Source: an uncultured Litoreibacter sp. (GTDB taxonomy: Bacteria; Pseudomonadota; Alphaproteobacteria; Rhodobacterales; Rhodobacteraceae). Taken from it: a stretch of 64,000 nt of DNA. The position numbers and the translations under genes are program-made. Below are positions 54,624 through 62,414 of this stretch, piece by piece. The notes below the pieces were generated by a model, which was not told the DNA's origin, ran no database searches, and saw nothing but the letters and a program-made list of their open reading frames with translations. Position 1 is the stretch's first letter; every line of letters begins with the position of its first letter. The DNA lies in NCBI GenBank assembly GCA_947504205.1, contig CANNGL010000001.1, positions 744,001 through 808,000 of the forward strand, given 5' to 3'.

Positions 54624-54974
54624 ATGAGAGTTTTTGTAATAGCCTTAACGTCGTTCTGTTTGGCTGGGGCCGCAGCGGCACAGACCTGCACCTTTGTATC
54701 CGAATGTGTGAACGAAGAACCCTGCCAGGCGACGGAATTCGACATGGATGTGAAAACCAGCGACGACTACGCCAGCGGCACGCTTAGCTCGGTTGCCGGA
54801 GATGTGGAGACACGTATCACCAATACCCAAGCCGCATCCTTCTACAGTGGCTATCAGAGCGATAGTTTCCACCTGCTTACGCTCTTCAAAGCAAATATCT
54901 CGAAATACACGGTCCACACCGTCTGGGCCGATGATGGTGTTTTGTCGGTTACCTATCATGGACGGTGCGTCTAA
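54624..54974 (+). CDS. Small secreted cysteine-containing protein inside the liv operon
   Basis: A 116-residue protein. The track ORF is longer, but the ATG at 54624 lies one base after the livF stop and opens a clear signal peptide, MRVFVIALTSFCLAGAAAAQ. The mature part of about 96 residues has four cysteines (CTFVSECVNEEPC and the terminal GRC), which could form two disulfides in the periplasm. Its stop overlaps the livH start as TAATG, so it is translated as part of the operon. I recognise no family. Its position points to a role with the importer. Confidence 0.7.
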   Translation: MRVFVIALTSFCLAGAAAAQTCTFVSECVNEEPCQATEFDMDVKTSDDYASGTLSSVAGDVETRITNTQAASFYSGYQSDSFHLLTLFKANISKYTVHTVWADDGVLSVTYHGRCV

Positions 54975-55984
54975 TGGATTTCCTCAACGCACTTGTAGCT
55001 TTTCTTAATTTCGTTCTGGTTCCCGGAACCGCTTATGGCGCGCAGCTTGCGCTGGGAGCGCTGGGCGTGACGCTTATCTACGGCATCCTGAGGTTCTCCA
55101 ATTTTGCCCATGGGGACACCATGGCATTTGGAACAATGTTTGTGATCCTGATCACGTGGGGCCTCCAAGGGCTTGGTGTAAGTTTTGGGCCCCTTCCGAC
55201 CGCACTTTTGGCGCTGCCTTTCGGAATTCTCGTTTGTGCTGCGTTTTTGCTGATTACCGATCGCTTCGTATACCGCTTCTATCGACGTGAGCGGGTCAAG
55301 CCCGTCGTTTTTGTGATGGTATCGCTGGGCGTCATGTTCATCATGAACGGTCTGACGCGCTTTATCATCGGCCCCGGTGATCAGCGCTTCGCCGATGGGG
55401 AGCGTTTCATCATCCGCGCGCGCGACTTCAAGGAGATGACAGGGCTGAACGAAGGGTTGGCGATCAAGACGACACAAGGGATCACGTTGGTCACGGCCAT
55501 CATTGTCGTTGCGGTCCTGTTCTGGTTTCTGAACAAAACCCGCACAGGCAAGTCCATGCGCGCCTTTTCCGATAACGAGGATCTAGCCCTGCTCTCCGGT
55601 ATCAACCCAGAGCGGGTTGTGATGATCACATGGTTAATCGTAGCTGCATTGGCAACGGTCGCAGGTACACTTTATGGCCTCGACAAAAGCTTCAAGCCAT
55701 TCACCTATTTCCAGCTGCTGCTACCTATCTTCGCAGCAGCTATTGTTGGTGGCCTTGGCAATCCGCTGGGCGCGATTGCAGGCGGCTTTGTCATCGCTTT
55801 TTCCGAAGTGACCGTGACCTATGCATTCAAGAAAGTTGCGGGATATGTGCTTCCTGACGCATTGGCTCCCTCAGGCTTGGCGCAGTTGTTGAGCACCGAT
55901 TACAAATTCGCGGTCTCGTTCGTGATCTTGATCATCGTGTTGCTGTTCCGGCCCACGGGACTTTTCAAAGGACAATCGGTATGA
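54974..55984 (+). CDS. livH: Branched-chain-type ABC transporter permease LivH
   Basis: A 336-residue membrane protein with eight or so hydrophobic helices. The LivH hallmarks are LGALGVTLIYGILRFSNFAHGD near the N-terminus, LVSLGVMFIMNG-type MVSLGVMFIMNGLTRF, and the cytoplasmic loop RTGKSMRAFSDNEDLALLSGINPERV. The ATG at 54974 overlaps the preceding stop and is preferred to the track's 54965. It forms the channel with LivM, whose gene it overlaps by four bases. Confidence 0.93.
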   Translation: MDFLNALVAFLNFVLVPGTAYGAQLALGALGVTLIYGILRFSNFAHGDTMAFGTMFVILITWGLQGLGVSFGPLPTALLALPFGILVCAAFLLITDRFVYRFYRRERVKPVVFVMVSLGVMFIMNGLTRFIIGPGDQRFADGERFIIRARDFKEMTGLNEGLAIKTTQGITLVTAIIVVAVLFWFLNKTRTGKSMRAFSDNEDLALLSGINPERVVMITWLIVAALATVAGTLYGLDKSFKPFTYFQLLLPIFAAAIVGGLGNPLGAIAGGFVIAFSEVTVTYAFKKVAGYVLPDALAPSGLAQLLSTDYKFAVSFVILIIVLLFRPTGLFKGQSV

Positions 55985-57279
55985 GCTTGCGGGATGCTTC
56001 ATTCTTCGCCCTGATTGCGGTTTTGATCGTCGGCACCGGCTTTATCCAGTCTTGGAATACGGCATTGCTGATCGTCAACATGGGTCTGATCTCAGCAATT
56101 ATGGCCCTCGGGGTCAACATTCAGTGGGGCTACGCCGGTCTCTTCAATGTGGGTATTATGGGTTTTGTGGCGCTTGGCGGGCTTGCGTCGGTGATTGTGA
56201 CCATGCCGCCAACAACAGAGGCTTGGGCCGTGGGTGGCTTGCGTGTCATCGGAGGGTTGCTGCTTGGGGCTGCGACCATCGTTGCCGCGATCCTGACCTA
56301 TTCCCGGATGCGCGCCGGTCGCGCAAGAAATATCACGATGTTAGTCATTTTGATCGGTGGTTTTTTCCTCTTTCGGGAAGTCTATGACCCTGCTGTCGTC
56401 GCCATCGAAAAGGTCAATCCGGCTGGTACGGGCTATCTCGGCGGTCTTGGCTTGCCCGTTCTGCTGGCGTGGCCCGTAGGCGGCGTGCTTGCAGCCGGTG
56501 CGGCGTGGATTATCGGCAAAACTGCCCTTGGGCTACGGTCTGACTATCTGGCCATCGCCACGCTCGGGATTGCGGAAATCGTCATTGCGGTTCTGAAGAA
56601 TGAAGACTGGCTGTCGCGCGGTGTGAAAAACGTCGTCGGGCTGCCGCGGCCTGTGCCTTACGAGATCGACTTGCAGAACACGCCGGAATTCGTGGAACGC
56701 GTGACCAACTGGGGATTTGACCCCACGACGGCCTCTTCCATCTACGTCAAGCTCTCCTATTCGGTTCTCTTTACGATTGTCTTGGTAATTCTGCTTTGGC
56801 TGGCCCAGAAAGCGTGGAATTCACCTTGGGGTCGTATGATGCGCGCGATCCGCGACAATGAGGTTGCTGCGGAAGCGATGGGCAAGGACGTGACCGCCCG
56901 CCATCTGCAGGTCTTTATTCTGGGGTCCGCTGTTTGCGGTGTCGCTGGTGCGATGATGACCACATTGGACGGCCAGCTTACACCGGGCACCTATCAGCCC
57001 TTACGGTATACATTCCTTATCTGGGTGATGGTGATCGTCGGTGGTTCCGGCAATAATTTTGGCGCGGTTCTGGGTGGCTTTCTGGTCTGGTTCCTATGGG
57101 TTCAGGTCGAACCTATTGGTCTGGCCCTGATGCAACTGATCACCGCAGGAATGGCAGATGGCTACTGGTTGAAGAAACACCTGCTCGACAGTGCGGCGCA
57201 TATGCGACTGCTCACAATGGGCTTGGTGTTGCTGTTGGTCCTGAGATTTAGTCCGAGAGGTCTCATTCCGGAAAAATGA
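55981..57279 (+). CDS. livM: Branched-chain-type ABC transporter permease LivM
   Basis: A 432-residue membrane protein. It has the LivM phrases IMALGVNIQWGYAGLFNVGIMGFVALGG, GLRSDYLAIATLGIAEIVIAVLKNEDWL, and the loop WGRMMRAIRDNEVAAEAMGKDVTARHLQVFILGSAVCGVAGAMM. At 432 residues it is somewhat longer than many members; the extra length is an additional hydrophobic pair around residues 80-150. It completes the importer livJ-livG-livF-livH-livM. Confidence 0.93.
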   Translation: MSLRDASFFALIAVLIVGTGFIQSWNTALLIVNMGLISAIMALGVNIQWGYAGLFNVGIMGFVALGGLASVIVTMPPTTEAWAVGGLRVIGGLLLGAATIVAAILTYSRMRAGRARNITMLVILIGGFFLFREVYDPAVVAIEKVNPAGTGYLGGLGLPVLLAWPVGGVLAAGAAWIIGKTALGLRSDYLAIATLGIAEIVIAVLKNEDWLSRGVKNVVGLPRPVPYEIDLQNTPEFVERVTNWGFDPTTASSIYVKLSYSVLFTIVLVILLWLAQKAWNSPWGRMMRAIRDNEVAAEAMGKDVTARHLQVFILGSAVCGVAGAMMTTLDGQLTPGTYQPLRYTFLIWVMVIVGGSGNNFGAVLGGFLVWFLWVQVEPIGLALMQLITAGMADGYWLKKHLLDSAAHMRLLTMGLVLLLVLRFSPRGLIPEK

Positions 57280-57314
57280 CAAGAGCGGCATACGCGCCGC
57301 ATTGTGAGGTTTGA

Positions 57315-57677
57315 ATGTCAGTATTTGCGATGATCCTTGTGGCCCTGATTGCGGCGCTGCATCTCTACATTCTCTGGTTCGAGATGTTCGCGTGGACATC
57401 TCGCGGACCGAAAATCTTCCGGTCCTTTCCGAAGGACTTGTTCGAACCCACAAAGACGATGGCTGCCAATCAGGGTCTCTATAACGGCTTTCTGGCAGCA
57501 GGGTTGATCTGGTCGCTTTTGATCCGGAACCCAGAATGGTCAATCAACATCGCGACCTTCTTCCTGCTCTGCATCGCCGTGGCAGGACTCTATGGCGCTA
57601 GAACCGCCTCGCCACGTATCCTCTACGTGCAAACGGTACCCGCGCTAATTGCCTTGGCTCTGCTCTATTTGACCTAA
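57315..57677 (+). CDS. DUF1304 membrane protein
   Basis: A 120-residue protein with four hydrophobic helices and the DUF1304 pattern: ALIAALHLYILWFEMFAWTSRGPKIFR, NQGLYNGFLAAGLIWSLL and VAGLYGARTASPRILYVQTVPALIAL. The function is unknown. It starts 35 bases after livM and may be co-transcribed with the importer. Its last four bases overlap the end of the convergent FAD/GcvT gene, with no room for a terminator. Confidence 0.9.
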   Translation: MSVFAMILVALIAALHLYILWFEMFAWTSRGPKIFRSFPKDLFEPTKTMAANQGLYNGFLAAGLIWSLLIRNPEWSINIATFFLLCIAVAGLYGARTASPRILYVQTVPALIALALLYLT

Positions 57678-60085
57678 GCGCGCAGCTTCTCGCCCTTGGG
57701 GTCAAACGGAGGCTCGCTCAAAACAACACCACGATGGGGTTTACCAAGGACCATCACATCGACCATCTGCCCCGCCTGCACGCCTTTGAGAAAGCCGAGG
57801 GCAAGCGATTTGCCCACCGTGTAGCCGTAGGTTCCCGAACTCACCCGGCCGACCGGCGTACCATCGGTCAGAAACACCGGCTCCCCTCCAGTTGCATCGG
57901 CGTTGTCGACATCAAGTACTTCGATGATTGAAAGATACTCACGGGCAGGCTTGTCTTTAATGGCCAGATAAGCGTCTTTGTTCAAAAAATCCTTTTCGAG
58001 CTTGATCAGGCGCTCCAGCCCCACCTCTTGCGGCCAGTATTCCGGCGAATACTCCCGCGACCAGGAACCATAGCCTTTCTCCACACGCAGGCTCATCAGC
58101 GCGCGCGACCCGACTGGCCCAGCACCAAACGCCTGCCCTGTTTCAAGTAGTGCCGCATAGAGCTTAGCTTGGTCTTCGGTCGCACAATGTAACTCCCACC
58201 CCAGATCGCCGGTGAAGGAGACGCGAAGCGCCACACAATCGACGCCTGCAAGCTCTATCTTCTGCGAACGCATGAACGGGAATGCCTCTGTGGAGAGATC
58301 CGCGTTGGTCAGACGCTGCAACAGCGCCCGCGATCGGGGGCCGGCCACGTTGAAGCCGCACATCGCCTCGGTTCGGCTTGTAAAAACCACGTCGTCGGGA
58401 CGTTCGACCGCGTTGAAGAACCGTTGATGATAGCGCTCTGCCATTCCGGAGCCAATGATCAGGAACTCTTCCACGTCCAGCCGCGTGACGGTGAAATCAC
58501 CCGCAATCCCGCCCCGTTTTCCGATCAGAGGCGTTAAGCAGGATCGGCCGATGACCTTTGGCATCGTGTTCGCAAAAATCGCATTCAGCCAATCTTCCGC
58601 GCCTGCACCAGTGACGCTGTATTTCGCAAAATTGGATATATCGATAATACCGGCACTGTCGCGCAACATCCGGCATTCATCCCCCACGGGTTCGAACCAG
58701 TTCTGGCGCATAAAGCCATTGGTGTCTTTGGTCCCGGGCGTCGAGGCGAACCAGAGCGGATGCTCCCAACCATAATTCAGACCAAAGACGGCGCCCAAAT
58801 CGTGCTGTGTTTCGTAGACCGGCCGGGTGCGAACCGGTCTGCCTGCGCTACGCTCTTCATTTGGGAAGTGAATGGAAAAACGATGGGCATACTGATCGCC
58901 AACCCGCGCCTTAGTGAAAGATTTACCGGCCCAACTGCCGAACCGGGCCATATCCCAAGCAAACATATCCAGATGCGGCTCACCCGTCACGATCCACTCG
59001 GCCAACAAATCCCCGAGGCCACCCGATTGCGAAAAGCCGGGGATGATACCGTTACAACAGAAATACCCTTTGAGTTCTGGCACCGCACCAAACAGCGCGT
59101 TTGCATCAGGTGACCAAATCATTGGACCGTTGATGACCCTTTTGATGCCCGCCTCACCTACCGCTGGTACGCGGTCAATCGCACGCATCATGTTTTCTTC
59201 TATGCGTTCGAGATCATCGGCGAATAGCTCATGCCCAAACCCCTGAGGCGTCCCATCCTCGGCCCAGAATCGCATGTCGCGCTCATAAGCCCCAACGAGC
59301 AGACCGTTCCCCTCTTGTCGCAGGTAGTATTCGCCGTCTCGATCCGCCACGGATGGCAGTCTGCGATCCATGCCTTTGATCTCCGCGATTGCTTCGGTCA
59401 CGAAATATTGGTGCTCGGTTGGTTGCAACGGCAGCTCAAGCCCCGCCAGCGCTGCCACTTCGCGCCCCCAGAGGCCCGCCGCGTTAACCACGACATCGGT
59501 ATGAATGTCCCCTTTGGGCGTTCGCACGATCCATGAACCATCAGGCTGTTGGTCGGTTGCCGTTACCGGCGTAAATCGATGGATTTCCGCCCCGGCGTTT
59601 CGGGCGCCAGTCGCATAGGCGTTGGTGACACCCGATGGATCGACATTGCCGCCATCGGGTTCGAACATGATGCAGCGGATACCATCATAGTTGACCAGCG
59701 GATGGATGCGCTCCGCTTCGTCGCGGCTGATCTCGTGGAAGTTCAGGCCATAATACTTTGCCTTTGCTGCCTGCAGCCGTAACTGATGCTCCCGATCTTC
59801 TGTTTGCGCGAGATAAAGGGAGCCCGGCTGAAAGACACCACACCCCTGCCCTGTGATTTGCTCCAGTTCTTTGTACAGGTTCATCGTATAATGCTGGATG
59901 CGCGTGATGTTGTTATTGTCATGCAGACCATGGATATTGGCGGCCGCGTGCCAAGTCGATCCTGAGGTCAGTTCATCACGCTCCAACAGCACAACATCTG
60001 TCCAGCCGTGTTTTGTGAGGTGATATAAGATTGAACAACCAATGACACCTCCGCCAATTACAACGGCCTGAGCGTGGGTTTTCAT
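57674..60085 (-). CDS. FAD-dependent oxidoreductase with GcvT domains (dimethylglycine/sarcosine dehydrogenase-like)
   Basis: An 803-residue enzyme in four parts. First is a DAO-type FAD domain (about residues 1-370, VIGGGVIGCSILYHLTKHGWTDV). A linker domain spans about 375-430. A GcvT folate-binding domain spans about 435-700 (RDSAGIIDISNFAKYSVTGAGAEDWL). A GcvT C-terminal barrel ends the protein (GYTVGKSLALGFLKG). The motif ELTSGSTWHAA includes the His that carries covalent FAD in dimethylglycine and sarcosine dehydrogenases. Family enzymes demethylate N-methylated glycines and pass the one-carbon unit to tetrahydrofolate. The exact substrate is unknown. Confidence 0.88.
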   Translation of the reverse strand: MKTHAQAVVIGGGVIGCSILYHLTKHGWTDVVLLERDELTSGSTWHAAANIHGLHDNNNITRIQHYTMNLYKELEQITGQGCGVFQPGSLYLAQTEDREHQLRLQAAKAKYYGLNFHEISRDEAERIHPLVNYDGIRCIMFEPDGGNVDPSGVTNAYATGARNAGAEIHRFTPVTATDQQPDGSWIVRTPKGDIHTDVVVNAAGLWGREVAALAGLELPLQPTEHQYFVTEAIAEIKGMDRRLPSVADRDGEYYLRQEGNGLLVGAYERDMRFWAEDGTPQGFGHELFADDLERIEENMMRAIDRVPAVGEAGIKRVINGPMIWSPDANALFGAVPELKGYFCCNGIIPGFSQSGGLGDLLAEWIVTGEPHLDMFAWDMARFGSWAGKSFTKARVGDQYAHRFSIHFPNEERSAGRPVRTRPVYETQHDLGAVFGLNYGWEHPLWFASTPGTKDTNGFMRQNWFEPVGDECRMLRDSAGIIDISNFAKYSVTGAGAEDWLNAIFANTMPKVIGRSCLTPLIGKRGGIAGDFTVTRLDVEEFLIIGSGMAERYHQRFFNAVERPDDVVFTSRTEAMCGFNVAGPRSRALLQRLTNADLSTEAFPFMRSQKIELAGVDCVALRVSFTGDLGWELHCATEDQAKLYAALLETGQAFGAGPVGSRALMSLRVEKGYGSWSREYSPEYWPQEVGLERLIKLEKDFLNKDAYLAIKDKPAREYLSIIEVLDVDNADATGGEPVFLTDGTPVGRVSSGTYGYTVGKSLALGFLKGVQAGQMVDVMVLGKPHRGVVLSEPPFDPKGEKLRA

Positions 60086-60235
60086 GATCTGTCCTCACTG
60101 TGGTTCCCTTGAAGTCTAGGAAGGATGTCCGGCACATGATTTGCCGCAAGACGACAGAACTTGTCTCACCGCGACAAACTGGCCTTGAGGGTAAGTTTGC
60201 GTTTAGGCTCCCCGGAAACCACGCGGAGAAGCTCC

Positions 60236-60991
60236 ATGCCCAACCTGAAAAGTCGTCTCAAGAACGGTACTGATCGACTGACGATGCATATGTGCACCAT
60301 ACCATCAGCGGCGGTGACCCAGGCCTTGGCAGCCGCAGGCGCTGATAGCGTGTTTATAGACCTTGAACATGGCGCAGTGGACTATGAAAGCGCGCACGCG
60401 ATGATCGCCGCCACCGCCGGGACCGACTGCGCCCCTTTGATCCGCATTACCGAGAACACGCCCTCGCACGTAAAGCGGGCGCTTGATCTGGGCGCAGAAG
60501 GGATCGTCTTCCCTTTGATCAGAACCGCAGATGATGCAGCCCGCGCTGTCGCTGCACTGCGCTACCCGCCGAATGGCACTCGCGGTTTTGGCCCGTTTCT
60601 TGCTGTCTCTCGCTGGCAAACCGAGCTTTTGGATTACCGCACCGAAATCGAGGATCAACTGGTCTGTGTTCTTTTGGTGGAAACAGCCGATGCCGTTGAA
60701 AACATAGACGAGATCTGCGGCGTCGATGGGATCGATTTACTGGTCCCTGCACCTTTTGATCTTTCAACCTATCTGGGCATCTCAGGCCAGTTCGATCATC
60801 CGGACTTCATTGCAGCCGTCAACAAGATTGAGATGGCCGCAAAGGCCGCTGGTCTGCCACTCGGGGGAATCGGCCTGACGCAGGAACAAACCGCGACTTT
60901 GATCTCTCGCGGATACCGGGTTTTTGCAGGTGTCGATGTGTTGTGGCTGCGCCAAAAAACTGCGGAAACGCAAAGCTGGCTCGACGCTTGA
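60236..60991 (+). CDS. HpcH/HpaI-family aldolase
   Basis: A 251-residue class II pyruvate aldolase-like enzyme. The ATG at 60236 has GGAG seven bases upstream and replaces the track's 60161. Motifs include FIDLEHGAVDYESAHAMI, the substrate-binding RITENTPSHVKRALDLGAEGIVFPLIRTADDA, the metal ligand Glu in VLLVETADAVENIDEI and the Asp in VPAPFDLSTYLG. Family members cleave 2-keto-3-deoxy or hydroxy acids to pyruvate and an aldehyde. It is divergent from the FAD/GcvT gene. Its substrate is not evident. Confidence 0.87.
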   Translation: MPNLKSRLKNGTDRLTMHMCTIPSAAVTQALAAAGADSVFIDLEHGAVDYESAHAMIAATAGTDCAPLIRITENTPSHVKRALDLGAEGIVFPLIRTADDAARAVAALRYPPNGTRGFGPFLAVSRWQTELLDYRTEIEDQLVCVLLVETADAVENIDEICGVDGIDLLVPAPFDLSTYLGISGQFDHPDFIAAVNKIEMAAKAAGLPLGGIGLTQEQTATLISRGYRVFAGVDVLWLRQKTAETQSWLDA

Positions 60992-60992
60992 T

Positions 60993-62291
60993 CTACTTGT
61001 TGTGGATCCGATCGGATACCTTCAGGTCCAAGCGGTCCCGGTCGTCTTTGAAATCCAGAATGTCACTGGCACGCCGATAGAACACATCCGCAGCATTCTC
61101 AGCAGCCTTTTTCAGATCGTCAGCCGGATGTTTCATCAAGCCATTGAGAACGGTCTGCAAGATCAACTGGACCTCAACAAAAGCGGCCCCGTCTCTTGCC
61201 AGCGCACCGAAGCCATCATCCAGCAGTTCGTCGGCGTCAAGCGGCGGAACCCAAAGCGAGGGATACTCCACCTCAACATTGGTTTGGGTCTCGTCGCGGT
61301 AGAATGACAAGATGCGGCCAAGCCGTGTGATAACGTCGATCGCTGTACCGGGATCGTTGATACCGGGTGACAACGCCTTGGAGGCAATCTCTCCCATCAC
61401 CATCAGGCCGAAGCGCGGGTCTTGATCATACGTTCTGAGATCCCCCATCACAATGTTGTCGCGGATCAGGTCTTCAAGGCTCTCGTCTTGCTCTTCTGGA
61501 TCGTCGATCTCTCCAGAGATATATGCCAGCGGTTCATTGAGAAAAACGAAGCTTCCGATTGGGCGCGTGAGATAAAGTTCAACTCCGTGTGCGCGGGCAT
61601 GCACATCCAGCGCCTCTGCGTAAATGTGCTGGATGTAGCCGCTCCGTGTCGACTTAAGCGGTTTTGCCTTCTTTGGTGGTGCTTTGGTCAAGGCATTAGC
61701 ACCGAGACAGGGGTTCTCTAACCGCTCCTTGAACTGACGGGTCGTGATCTCCTCGACCTGACGTGTCGTGTCAAGCAGGCTTCCAAAGGTCTGCAGGTGC
61801 AGGACCCACCGCACCAATGAGAAGACGATGAAGGCCAAAACCAAAACCGTTAGGACAAAGAGAACAAAGGCCCGATCATCAGGATAAACGCCCAGTTCCC
61901 TCAATATGATGGCAATCAGAGCATAAACATATGTCCCGATAAACGTGGCCAAGGTGTTTTGGGTCGTCGTGTCCTGCATGATCAGGCGGTGAACACGGGG
62001 GGTCCATTGCGTGGATGACGCCTGATAAATTGATACCATGACCGTCAGCGAAAATATCGTGACGGCCAGCATGGCATTGGCAATAATATTGAGCAGCCGA
62101 TCGACTGCTTCGCCTGTCAGATATGAACCGAGTTTTTGGGGAACATAAAGCTCGATGACTTGCGTCACAGCCAAGGCCATTACCGACAATAGGCCCATGA
62201 CGATCACACGCACCCAAAGTGCGCGCCAATACTGCAACAGCTTATGCAATATCGTCTTGGGAAGAGAGATCAGATTATCCACTGAGCCCAA
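60993..62291 (-). CDS. DUF2254 membrane protein
   Basis: A 432-residue protein with four hydrophobic segments in its first 185 residues (VIVMGLLSVMALAVTQVIEL, LLNIIANAMLAVTIFSLTVMVSIYQASSTQWTPRV, TLATFIGTYVYALIAIILREL and FVLFVLTVLVLAFIVFSLVRWVLHL). The soluble C-terminal half contains LMVMGEIASKALSPGINDPGTAIDVITRLGRIL, the DUF2254 signature. The function is unknown. It converges on the aldolase gene with a one-base gap and is divergent from the right-edge FAD/GcvT gene. Confidence 0.9.
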   Translation of the reverse strand: MGSVDNLISLPKTILHKLLQYWRALWVRVIVMGLLSVMALAVTQVIELYVPQKLGSYLTGEAVDRLLNIIANAMLAVTIFSLTVMVSIYQASSTQWTPRVHRLIMQDTTTQNTLATFIGTYVYALIAIILRELGVYPDDRAFVLFVLTVLVLAFIVFSLVRWVLHLQTFGSLLDTTRQVEEITTRQFKERLENPCLGANALTKAPPKKAKPLKSTRSGYIQHIYAEALDVHARAHGVELYLTRPIGSFVFLNEPLAYISGEIDDPEEQDESLEDLIRDNIVMGDLRTYDQDPRFGLMVMGEIASKALSPGINDPGTAIDVITRLGRILSFYRDETQTNVEVEYPSLWVPPLDADELLDDGFGALARDGAAFVEVQLILQTVLNGLMKHPADDLKKAAENAADVFYRRASDILDFKDDRDRLDLKVSDRIHNK

Positions 62292-62414
62292 CTTAGCACG
62301 TCATCACAAAGTTCCCCATAGACGCGGGCAATCAAGTTGATGTCGGTTTCCCACTAGTTGTTTTCAAAACACAATTCTACGGTAGCCCAAAACCCAAATA
62401 CACGGAGACCCACC

